A stretch of DNA of 64,000 nucleotides, taken from positions 40,184 to 104,183 of the forward strand of contig JAQBQB010000019.1 of NCBI GenBank assembly GCA_028287235.1. Direction: 5' to 3'. Source of the stretch: Gemmatimonadota bacterium. Lineage in GTDB: Bacteria; Gemmatimonadota; Gemmatimonadetes; Gemmatimonadales; Gemmatimonadaceae. Both the position numbers and the translations under genes were made by a program. The notes beneath the pieces are model-generated. The model made no database searches, was not told the DNA's origin, and worked only from the letters and a program-made list of their open reading frames with translations. Below are positions 55,321-64,000 of this stretch, piece by piece; the stretch's first letter is position 1; every line of letters begins with the position of its first letter.

Positions 55321-55369
55321 GAGACGCGTTCGCTGGCTGTGAGTATTGGCCGACGTCAGATCTGAAAAC

Positions 55370-55403
55370 AAAAAACCGTCCTGGCTCGATCGAGCGGGGA
55401 CGG
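55370..55403 (-). terminator. Intrinsic terminator, probable riboswitch expression platform
   Basis: Read on the minus strand: ccgtcc-cc-gctcga, then tcgagc-ca-ggacgg, then six T. Twelve base pairs with one internal two-base mismatch, a very tight hairpin, and a U-tract. It lies between the cobalamin aptamer and btuF. In the presence of cobalamin it would end transcription before the operon. A competing antiterminator pairing was not worked out. Confidence 0.85.
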
Positions 55404-55481
55404 GGGCGGAGACGAAGGCCAGCGAGGGAGCACGGGCGCCACGTTCGACCCCGCGCCCTCCCTCGAGGGTTGTATGCGGGA

Positions 55482-55657
55482 GTGAACGAGACCGGTCTCC
55501 TGGCTCGAGGCGGACAGGCTCACCCTTCCCAGCACGCGAACGCGCCAGTGGGTCTTACTACTCGAGCCTGCCGGTTCCGTGTGTACGGAGCCTCTTACAG
55601 TGGCGGGGCCGCGCCGGAGTTACACCGGCTTCCTACTGCGTGGCCCATTCACACCTT
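55482..55657 (-). promoter_or_regulatory. Cobalamin riboswitch (aptamer)
   Basis: On the minus strand the conserved core is clear: gaatgggccacgc, then gccggtgtaactccggcgc, then ggccccgccactgtaag (the invariant CCGCCACTG block), then gggaagggtgagcc, and finally the B12 box agccaggagacc at 55494-55505. Order and spacing match the standard cobalamin aptamer. It leads through the terminator at 55370-55403 into btuF and, by gene overlap, the following eleven genes. Edges are approximate. Confidence 0.95.
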
Positions 55658-55670
55658 CAATTGTGCGCTC

Positions 55671-55700
55671 ATAGTACCATGAGCACGAACGCCGACGCAA
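55671..55700 (-). promoter_or_regulatory. Promoter of the riboswitch-btu/cob operon
   Basis: On the minus strand TTGCGT (55695-55700) and TACTAT (55671-55676) are 18 bp apart. Predicted transcription start near 55664, just ahead of the first conserved aptamer bases. It overlaps the ATG at 55679 on the opposite strand, which argues that cobQ starts further downstream. Confidence 0.6.
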
Positions 55701-55738
55701 GTGTTGCGCGGAACGCGGCGTCCGTTGACACTGCGGCC

Positions 55739-57265
55739 ATGTCACGATCGTTACCTCTCGGACGCGTGCTGATGGTGCAGGGCACGTCGTCGCACGCCGG
55801 CAAGTCCACGCTCGTCGCCGCGTTCTGCCGTCTCTTCGCCAACGCCGGCTATCGCGTTGCGCCGTTCAAGGCGCAGAACATGTCGAACAACGCGGCCGTC
55901 ACCGACGACGGCGGCGAGGTCGGCCGCGCGCAGGCGATGCAAGCGACGGCCGCGCGCGTTGCGGTGACCGTCGACATGAATCCGGTGCTGCTCAAACCAC
56001 AGAGCGATCGCACGTCGCAGATCGTCGTGCTCGGCCGCGTCTATCGCACTGCCGATGCTGTCGGATTCTACGGCCTCAAACACGAGCTCTGGCCGGTGGT
56101 CGCGGGCGCGCTCGATCGCTTGCGCGCGGCGTACGACGTCGTCGTGATCGAGGGCGCGGGGAGCCCGGCTGAGATCAACCTCGCGCAATACGACATCGTG
56201 AACATGCGGGTCGCCGCGCACGCCGACGCCCCTGTGATCGTCGTCGGCGACATCGAGCGCGGCGGCGTCTTCGCGTCGCTTTACGGCACGGTCATGCTCC
56301 TACCCGACGACGACCGCGCGCGCATTCGCGGCTTCATCATCAACAAGTTCCGTGGCGATCCCTCGCTGCTCGATCCCGGGTTTGCGATGCTCGAGCGGCG
56401 GACGGGCGTTCCCACGCTGGGTGTGCTGCCCTATCTCGATCTCTCTCGCCTCCCCGCCGAGGACGGCGTCGAGTGGGGCGCAGGAAATCAGAATGCTCAT
56501 GACCAAACGCTCATAGACGTCGCCGTCATGCGCCTGCCTCGGGTCGCCAACCTCGATGAATTTCAACCGTTGGCCGCCGAGCCCGGCGTGCACGTCCGGT
56601 TCATCGGTGACGCCGCGGAGCTCGGGGCGCCCGACCTGATCATCATCCCCGGCACCAAATCCACGCTCGCCGATCTCGCCTGGCTCCGCGAGCAAGGGCT
56701 GGACGCCGCGATCGCCGCCCGCGCGGCGCAGCGCACGCCGGTGATCGGAATTTGCGGCGGCTTCCAAATGCTCGGCACTCGCATTGTCGACGAGCAAGGT
56801 GCCGAAGCCCAGGGCGACATGCCGGGACTCGGGCTGCTTCCGGTCACCACGGTCTTCTCGTCCGATAAGGTGACGCGCCGCGTTACGGCGCATGTCGCCC
56901 GCCCGGGTCCGCTCGCCGAGATCGCGCTGGACGGATACGAGATCCACATGGGGCGCACGGAATCGATCCCCGGTGCATTGCTCGGCGATTCACCCTTCGT
57001 CGTCGGCGATCGCCCCGAAGGCGTCTGCTCGGCCGATGGGCTCGTCGCCGGCACGTACATACATGGCCTGCTCGAGAACCCGCCGCTGCTCCATGCGCTG
57101 GTCGTCGCGCTCGCCAAGCGCAAAGGCGTGCATTTGCCCGATCGCGTTCAACCGGCCACGATCGACGCGGAGCTCGATCGGCTCGCGTCGCTGGTGCGCG
57201 AGAACGTCGACATGCAGGCCATCGCCGAGATGACTGGCCTCACCGCCATCGGACGAACGCAATGA
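55739..57265 (+). CDS. cobQ: Cobyric acid synthase CobQ/CbiP
   Basis: Glutamine- and ATP-dependent amidation of corrinoid side chains b, d, e and g to give (adenosyl)cobyric acid. 508 residues: P-loop MVQGTSSHAGKSTLVAAF, KAQNMSNNAAVTDDG, VDMNPVLLKPQSD, EGAGSPAEINL, then the class I amidotransferase domain with Cys in GICGGFQMLG and His in YIHGLLENP. ATG 55739 is preferred because the conserved domain begins right after it and a divergent promoter covers the alternative ATG at 55679 (which adds 20 residues). No CobB/CbiA is present in the window. Confidence 0.94.
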   Translation: MSRSLPLGRVLMVQGTSSHAGKSTLVAAFCRLFANAGYRVAPFKAQNMSNNAAVTDDGGEVGRAQAMQATAARVAVTVDMNPVLLKPQSDRTSQIVVLGRVYRTADAVGFYGLKHELWPVVAGALDRLRAAYDVVVIEGAGSPAEINLAQYDIVNMRVAAHADAPVIVVGDIERGGVFASLYGTVMLLPDDDRARIRGFIINKFRGDPSLLDPGFAMLERRTGVPTLGVLPYLDLSRLPAEDGVEWGAGNQNAHDQTLIDVAVMRLPRVANLDEFQPLAAEPGVHVRFIGDAAELGAPDLIIIPGTKSTLADLAWLREQGLDAAIAARAAQRTPVIGICGGFQMLGTRIVDEQGAEAQGDMPGLGLLPVTTVFSSDKVTRRVTAHVARPGPLAEIALDGYEIHMGRTESIPGALLGDSPFVVGDRPEGVCSADGLVAGTYIHGLLENPPLLHALVVALAKRKGVHLPDRVQPATIDAELDRLASLVRENVDMQAIAEMTGLTAIGRTQ

Positions 57266-57861
57266 GCCAATTAGAGAATGCGAATCGTCGGCACCTCACG
57301 TTATTGCTCGGCGGGGTTCGCGGCGGCAAGAGCGCCAAGGCGGTCGCGCTGGCGGCCGCACTGGCGGCCGCGCAAGCGCCCAGCGCCCGCGTTCTCTTCG
57401 TCGCCACCGCGCAGGCCTTCGACGACGAGATGACGCGCCGCATCGACGCTCATCGACGCGAACGGCCCGCGACGTGGGACACACTCGAATCGCCGCTGTC
57501 CCTCGCCGCGGATCTCGAGCAGCGATCGAGCGACGAATACGTCGTCGTCGTTATCGACTGTATCACACTCTGGGTCAGCAACATCATGCTCGACCTCTCC
57601 GACGATGCCGACGCCGAATCGGCGGTGGCGTCGCGTGTCGAAGGCCTGCTCGCCACGATCGCCCGATCGGCGTCCGCCCACTGGATCATCGTCAGCAACG
57701 AGGTGGGGCTTGGCGTCGTGCCGCCCACTCCCCTCGGCCGCCGCTACCGCGACGCGCTCGGCCGAGCCAACCAGCTCCTCGCGACCGCCGCGGACGACGT
57801 CACGCTGATGGTCGCCGGCATCGAGCTCCCGCTCAAGCAGGGCAGTACCTTTCGGACATGA
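57262..57861 (+). CDS. cobU: Adenosylcobinamide kinase / guanylyltransferase
   Basis: Phosphorylates AdoCbi and transfers GMP to give AdoCbi-GDP, the CobS substrate. 199 residues: P-loop LLLGGVRGGKSAKAV, the guanylation segment DAHRRERPATWDTLESPL, VIDCITLWVSNIMLD, VSNEVGLGVVPPTPLGRRYRD and the usual C-terminal VAGIELPLKQ. The ATG overlaps the cobQ stop and the stop overlaps recO, so it is in a cobQ-cobU-recO-selB unit. This gene, opposite in direction to cobST, completes the lower-loop pathway. Confidence 0.95.
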   Translation: MSQLENANRRHLTLLLGGVRGGKSAKAVALAAALAAAQAPSARVLFVATAQAFDDEMTRRIDAHRRERPATWDTLESPLSLAADLEQRSSDEYVVVVIDCITLWVSNIMLDLSDDADAESAVASRVEGLLATIARSASAHWIIVSNEVGLGVVPPTPLGRRYRDALGRANQLLATAADDVTLMVAGIELPLKQGSTFRT

Positions 57862-58643
57862 GCCTGGTTGTCACCGACGCGATCGTGCTGCACGCCTTCG
57901 ACTACCTCGAGTCCTCGCGGATCCTCAAGTTGGTGACGCGCGAGGCCGGTGTGCGCTCGGTGCTCGCGCGCGGCGCGCGGCGCTCGAAGAAACGCTTCGG
58001 CACTTCGCTCGACCTGTACGCGCAGGGCAGCGCCGAACTGCACATGAAGATCGGCCGCGAGCTCGATACGTTGAGCGACTTCGACGTACGCCGCGCACGT
58101 CCGCAACTGGCGATGCAGCTGTCCCGATTCACGGGCGCGAGCACGATCGCCGAGCTCACGCTCCGCTTTGCGCGCGACGCCGCCGATCCGGGCCTCTTCG
58201 ACGCCGTCGAAGCGGCGCTCGACGCGATCGGCGCGGCGCCGCCGGAGCGGGCGCGCGACGTCACCCTCGCCGGTGCGTGGCGTGTGCTCCGCGAGCTCGG
58301 TGTCGCGCCCACGGTCGACAATTGCGCCGAATGCCACGCGTCCGTCGATCCTGACGCGGCAGCGATGTTCAGCCACCCGGCGGGTGGAACGCTGTGCGAG
58401 CGGTGCGCCCACCTCGCGCGCGCCGGCCGCACCCTGCCGCCGGCGGCGCGCAATGCGCTGCGCGCCTGGCTTTCCGGCGCGGAGCATCCGCTCGCCGACG
58501 CGCAGGCCGCGCGCGCGCATCAGCGGCTGCTGCGCGAGTTTCTCGCCGAGCATCTCAGCGAGGATCGTCCTCTGCGCGCGTTCGACGTGTGGGAGCGCGA
58601 GACGCTGACGGGAGCCGAAACGAAGCACGAGGGCGTCGCGTGA
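57858..58643 (+). CDS. recO: DNA repair protein RecO
   Basis: Recombination mediator that loads RecA with RecR. 261 residues: N-terminal OB fold (DAIVLHAFDYLESSRILKLV, VRSVLARGARRSKKRFGTSL) and a C-terminal helical domain with a CxxC...CxxC zinc finger (NCAECHAS, TLCERCAH). Four-base overlap with cobU and with selB. Confidence 0.93.
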   Translation: MSLVVTDAIVLHAFDYLESSRILKLVTREAGVRSVLARGARRSKKRFGTSLDLYAQGSAELHMKIGRELDTLSDFDVRRARPQLAMQLSRFTGASTIAELTLRFARDAADPGLFDAVEAALDAIGAAPPERARDVTLAGAWRVLRELGVAPTVDNCAECHASVDPDAAAMFSHPAGGTLCERCAHLARAGRTLPPAARNALRAWLSGAEHPLADAQAARAHQRLLREFLAEHLSEDRPLRAFDVWERETLTGAETKHEGVA

Positions 58644-60475
58644 TTCTCGGGACGGCGGGGCACATCGATCACGGCAAGACGACGCTCGTTCGCGCGCTCA
58701 CGGGCGTGGACACCGATCGCCTACCGGAGGAGAAGCGCCGGGGCATCACCATCGAGCTCGGCTTCGCGCCGCTCGTGCTGGAAGGGTTCGGTACGGTAGG
58801 GGTGGTCGACGTGCCCGGCCATGAAGCCTTCGTACGAACCATGGTCGCCGGCGCCACGGGAATCGACCTCGCGCTCGTCGTCGTCGCGGCCGATGAGGGT
58901 GTGATGCCGCAGACGCGCGAACACCTCGCGATCCTCGAGCTGCTCGGGGTGCGGCGCGGCGTGGTCGCGCTCACCAAAGTCGATTTGGTCGACGACGAGT
59001 GGCTCGCGCTCGTCGAGGAGGACGTTCGCGCGGCGATCGGCCGCGCGCTGCCCGGTGCGCCGATCGTCGCGACTTCGTCGGAGACGGGCAGGGGACTGCC
59101 CGAGCTGCGGTCCGCCCTCACCGAGCTCGCGCGCGCCACTCCGTCGCGCACCGCCGCCGATCTTTTCCGCATGCCGATCGACCGCGCCTTCACGATCAAG
59201 GGCACCGGCACCGTGGTCACTGGCACCGTCTGGTCCGGACAGCTCGAGCGCGACGACACGGCGCGCGTTCTCCCCGGCGACCGCACCGCGCGCGTGCGCG
59301 GCGTGCAGGCGCACGGGTCGCAGGTCGCCGCCGCCGGACCGGGGACGCGGACGGCCGTCGCTTTGGCCGGCCTCGACGTTGCCGACGTCGCGCGCGGCTC
59401 GACGATCGTCACCGACCGCAACTGGCGCGCGACGACGATGGCGCGCGCGGACGTCACGCTCGTTCCCGATCTCGACGTCGCCGTGCGGCCGCGCACCTGG
59501 TTTCGCCTCCACGTGGGTACCGCGGAGGTCGGCGCCCGCATCGTCAGCCGCGGCGGGCTGGCGGCGTCGGACCCGGTCGGCGTGCGTCTCATGCTCGACG
59601 CGCCGGTGCTGCTTCGCGCCGGCGACCGATTCGTCCTCCGGACGTCGGCGCCGCTGAATACCATCGGTGGCGGGGTCGTCACCGACCCCTACGCGCCAAA
59701 GCGCGCGCGGCCGTGGCCCGGCGGGCTGTCAGCGCTGGAGCGGCTGGACCTGCTCGTCGAGGAGTCGGGATCGCACGGCGTCGACGCAGGCACGCTGCCG
59801 GTGCGATTGGGTGCGCCACCCGCCGCGTGCGAGCAGCTCGTGGCAGACGCCACCGACCGATTCGTCGTGGCCGCGGGGCGCATCGTCTCGCGGCGCGTGT
59901 TTACCGATCTCTCACGACAGCTGGTGGAGCTGGTTCGCCGATATCACGCCGAGCATGGGCTGGAGCCGGGAATCCCGACGCAGCTGTTACGAAATGGACT
60001 GCACGCGTCGCCGGAAGTGATGGACGCGGTCTTTCAGTCGAGCCTCGGTGCAGGCGAGCTCGTGGCGACGGGCGGCGTCCTGTCGCTCCCTGATTGGCTC
60101 CCATCGCTCTCGGCGGAGGAGCAGCGGGCGACGCAAACAATTGTTTCCATTCTCGCGTCGGCGCAGTCTGAACCACCGAGCGTCGAAGAGTTGTGGGCCA
60201 CGTTGGGCGCCGACCCGTCGCCGCTGCTGCGGTACTTGGACCGAAACGGCAAGGTCGTTCAAGTCGAGCAAAATCGGTACTATGAGACGTCACAGTTAAG
60301 GTTATTTCTAGATCGGATGCGCGGGGCGTTGTCCGGCGGCGTGGAGCTCGGCCCGTCGGAATTGCGCGAGACACTGGGGCTGTCCCGGAAGTTCTTGATC
60401 CCCTTGTTGGAATATTGCGATCGGCTGGGGTATACAAATCGGGGGGCAATCGGCCGGGTGTGGCGAGGGCCGTAA
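58640..60475 (+). CDS. selB: Selenocysteine-specific translation elongation factor SelB
   Basis: Delivers Sec-tRNA to UGA codons with a SECIS element. 611 residues from a GTG overlapping recO. GTPase motifs: [48 protein letters not shown]-Tu-like domains II/III follow ([25 protein letters not shown]). The last ~200 residues are winged-helix SelB domains ending [19 protein letters not shown]. The selA, selD and selC genes are not in the window. No selenoprotein frame was recognised nearby. Confidence 0.94.
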   Translation: MILGTAGHIDHGKTTLVRALTGVDTDRLPEEKRRGITIELGFAPLVLEGFGTVGVVDVPGHEAFVRTMVAGATGIDLALVVVAADEGVMPQTREHLAILELLGVRRGVVALTKVDLVDDEWLALVEEDVRAAIGRALPGAPIVATSSETGRGLPELRSALTELARATPSRTAADLFRMPIDRAFTIKGTGTVVTGTVWSGQLERDDTARVLPGDRTARVRGVQAHGSQVAAAGPGTRTAVALAGLDVADVARGSTIVTDRNWRATTMARADVTLVPDLDVAVRPRTWFRLHVGTAEVGARIVSRGGLAASDPVGVRLMLDAPVLLRAGDRFVLRTSAPLNTIGGGVVTDPYAPKRARPWPGGLSALERLDLLVEESGSHGVDAGTLPVRLGAPPAACEQLVADATDRFVVAAGRIVSRRVFTDLSRQLVELVRRYHAEHGLEPGIPTQLLRNGLHASPEVMDAVFQSSLGAGELVATGGVLSLPDWLPSLSAEEQRATQTIVSILASAQSEPPSVEELWATLGADPSPLLRYLDRNGKVVQVEQNRYYETSQLRLFLDRMRGALSGGVELGPSELRETLGLSRKFLIPLLEYCDRLGYTNRGAIGRVWRGP

Positions 60476-60512
60476 GTGCAATCAAGACACCAGGGTCCAC
60501 GCCACAACTCGC

Positions 60513-60541
60513 TTGACAGGTCCCTGTCCTATCCGTAATTT
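60513..60541 (+). promoter_or_regulatory. Near-consensus sigma-70 promoter for the 60622 gene
   Basis: Perfect TTGACA at 60513-60518 and TAATTT at 60536-60541, spacing 17 bp. Predicted start near 60548, leaving a leader of about 75 nt. This is the best-looking promoter in the window and suggests strong expression. Confidence 0.75.
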
Positions 60542-60621
60542 CGAGCTACATGGCAGTTTCCTGTTCACATCACCTCAGGAGTCCTGTAACGGTCCTGTTT
60601 CGTTAGCGCGGGAGAAAAATC

Positions 60622-61095
60622 ATGTTCCACCGCTGGGCAGCACTGGTGCTCGTGCTCGCCCTTTGTGCGATTACGCCAAAGAACGCGGCGGGGCAAACGC
60701 AGTCGCAGAAGCCCCGAGGGCACAGTGCCGGGGGAATTGGAGCGAACTCTCCGAACCCCTTCAATCCGGACACGTACATCCCGTTCACTGTTGGAGACGA
60801 AAGCTGTACGGGTGTAAGTGAGCAACACGTAGTCGCGATGCGGATCCTGAACGTCTTGGCGCAGCCGGTTGTCGTTCCCCAGATGTGGGGCTCGACGGGA
60901 ACCACTGCGGCGATCTCCGAGTCGCTTCACGGTCTGCCGCTCACCAACGTCACGTTGGGGTGCGGAACGTACAAGGCGTATTGGAATGGACGGTTGACCG
61001 GCAGCGGACGAGAAGCGTCGTCCGGCGTCTACGCGGTTCAGCTCTTCATCGACGGGCAGTTGATCACGACCAGCAAGATCTTCTACGCCAAGTAG
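60622..61095 (+). CDS. Small exported protein consisting of a FlgD-Ig/T9SS-CTD-like domain
   Basis: 157 residues. Signal peptide (WAALVLVLALCAI, cleaved near AAGQT), a short basic linker, then NPFNPDTYIPFTV, MRILNVLAQPVVVP, YKAYWNGRLTGSGREASSGVYAVQLF and a terminal KIFYAK. This is the pattern of FlgD-Ig-like domains (PNPFNP...NVLGQ...W.G....ASGVY) that usually form the C-terminus of large exported proteins and, in Bacteroidota, type IX sorting domains. Here it stands alone. Two Cys residues (SCTG, LGCG) could form a disulphide. It is flanked by a strong promoter and a strong terminator. Function unknown. Confidence 0.82.
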   Translation: MFHRWAALVLVLALCAITPKNAAGQTQSQKPRGHSAGGIGANSPNPFNPDTYIPFTVGDESCTGVSEQHVVAMRILNVLAQPVVVPQMWGSTGTTAAISESLHGLPLTNVTLGCGTYKAYWNGRLTGSGREASSGVYAVQLFIDGQLITTSKIFYAK

Positions 61096-61121
61096 ACCAT
61101 CGTAAAGCATCGCCAAACACA

Positions 61122-61185
61122 ACACGCGCCGAGGGCATTCGCTCTCGGCGCGTGTGCTTTTTCGTGCGTTTTTCGTGCGTTTTTT
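61122..61185 (+). terminator. Intrinsic terminator after the FlgD-like gene, with repeated T-tracts
   Basis: Perfect 12-bp stem (61122-61133 and 61144-61155, acacgcgccgag and its complement) with a 10-nt loop, then three T-runs at 61158-61162, 61169-61173 and 61180-61185. The runs arise from a tandem 11-bp repeat (tttttcgtgcg). The rest of the gap up to clpB (61186-61311) holds a 10-bp direct repeat (gccaccgcac, 61225-61244) and no recognisable CIRCE or HAIR operator. Confidence 0.88.
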
Positions 61186-61311
61186 GTCGACGGTTTCCGG
61201 CCGGATCGGCAGGCGACTTGCTCCGCCACCGCACGCCACCGCACGGAACCACTTCCGAAAGCCGCCGCTTTGGCGTAGTTGTGAGGCACCCACGTTGCTC
61301 TCCTCGGCACC

Positions 61312-63921
<2,610 letters not shown>

Positions 63922-63949
63922 ACTGAATCGACGTGTTAAGCTGGATGAC

Positions 63950-64000
63950 ATGCTAGTCACTGACGACAGTTGGATGGCCGCCGCCCTCGAGGAAGCGCGG
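63950..64000 (+). CDS. Start of a gene, possibly tRNA adenosine deaminase TadA (truncated by window end)
   Basis: Seventeen codons from an ATG 28 bp after clpB: MLVTDDSWMAAALEEAR. The helix WMAAALEEAR resembles the N-terminus of TadA-type nucleoside deaminases (typically ...YMRLALEEAR). The zinc motif lies beyond the window, so the identity is tentative. Confidence 0.4.
   Translation, partial: MLVTDDSWMAAALEEAR

Noticed and set aside
55346..55678. N-terminal extension of cobQ to an upstream start at 55346.
   Set aside because: This stretch is the minus-strand riboswitch and terminator; the translation has no CobQ similarity until past 55739.
61186..61311. Heat-shock operator (CIRCE or HAIR) or ECF-type promoter before clpB.
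   Set aside because: No CIRCE inverted repeat or CTTGAGT-N7-ACTCAAG; a GGAAC at 61245 has no -10 at usable spacing.

Overview
The window is GC-rich, densely coded bacterial chromosome with no mobile elements, CRISPR arrays, rRNA or tRNA genes that I can recognise. The mix of genes suggests a Gram-negative member of the Gemmatimonadota (Gemmatimonas/Gemmatirosa-like): a TonB-dependent receptor and several exported beta-barrel and lipoprotein genes, an HprK-linked mannose-type PTS, a ribH-nusB junction, and a FlgD/T9SS-like exported domain. This placement is inference from gene content, not from a marker gene. Neighbouring genes are very often joined by 1-bp (TAATG, TGATG) or 4-bp (ATGA, GTGA) stop/start overlaps, and these fix many starts, including numerous GTG starts.

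Region 1 (1-10.9 kb) holds the 3' end of recG, a sensor kinase with a coupled lipoprotein, asnS, mazG, an alr-deoB-cdd run and an exported lipoprotein/outer-membrane-protein pair. Region 2 (10.9-22.4 kb) holds a response-regulator/histidine-kinase fusion, the tRNA methylthiotransferases mtaB and miaB, comEC with an overlapping small HELRH-motif protein, fbp, an exported S9 peptidase, and the catalytic subunit of methylmalonyl-CoA mutase, a B12 enzyme. Region 3 (22.4-31.3 kb) holds an FmdB-like zinc ribbon with a repetitive tail, argS, a PfkB-type sugar kinase, purM, an outer-membrane protein, and a complete riboflavin set ribD-ribE-ribBA-ribH followed by nusB. Region 4 (31.3-37.8 kb) is a glycosyltransferase-hprK-EIIA-EIIB-EIIC-EIID-HPr-EI chain; HPr has both His15 and Ser46. 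Region 5 (37.9-43.4 kb) is metK, a bifunctional-nuclease-domain gene, a membrane protein and a BtuFCD-type ABC transporter.

Region 6 (43.4-57.9 kb) is the most interesting part. A cobalamin riboswitch with a clear intrinsic terminator reads leftward into twelve tightly packed genes: btuF-btuC-btuD-btuB, a beta-propeller lipoprotein, cbiB-cobD-cobO, a histidine phosphatase, cobT, cobS and a CobC-like phosphatase. cobQ and cobU are transcribed divergently from the same region. Together these would import corrinoids, adenosylate them, attach aminopropanol and build the lower nucleotide loop; no corrin-ring synthesis genes are present here. The propeller lipoprotein beside btuB resembles in kind the BtuG surface B12-binding lipoproteins of Bacteroides.

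Region 7 (57.9-64 kb) holds recO, selB, a small exported FlgD-like domain protein with a near-consensus promoter and a strong terminator, clpB, and the first codons of a probable tadA. All functional calls rest on reading motifs and context by eye; no database search was run.
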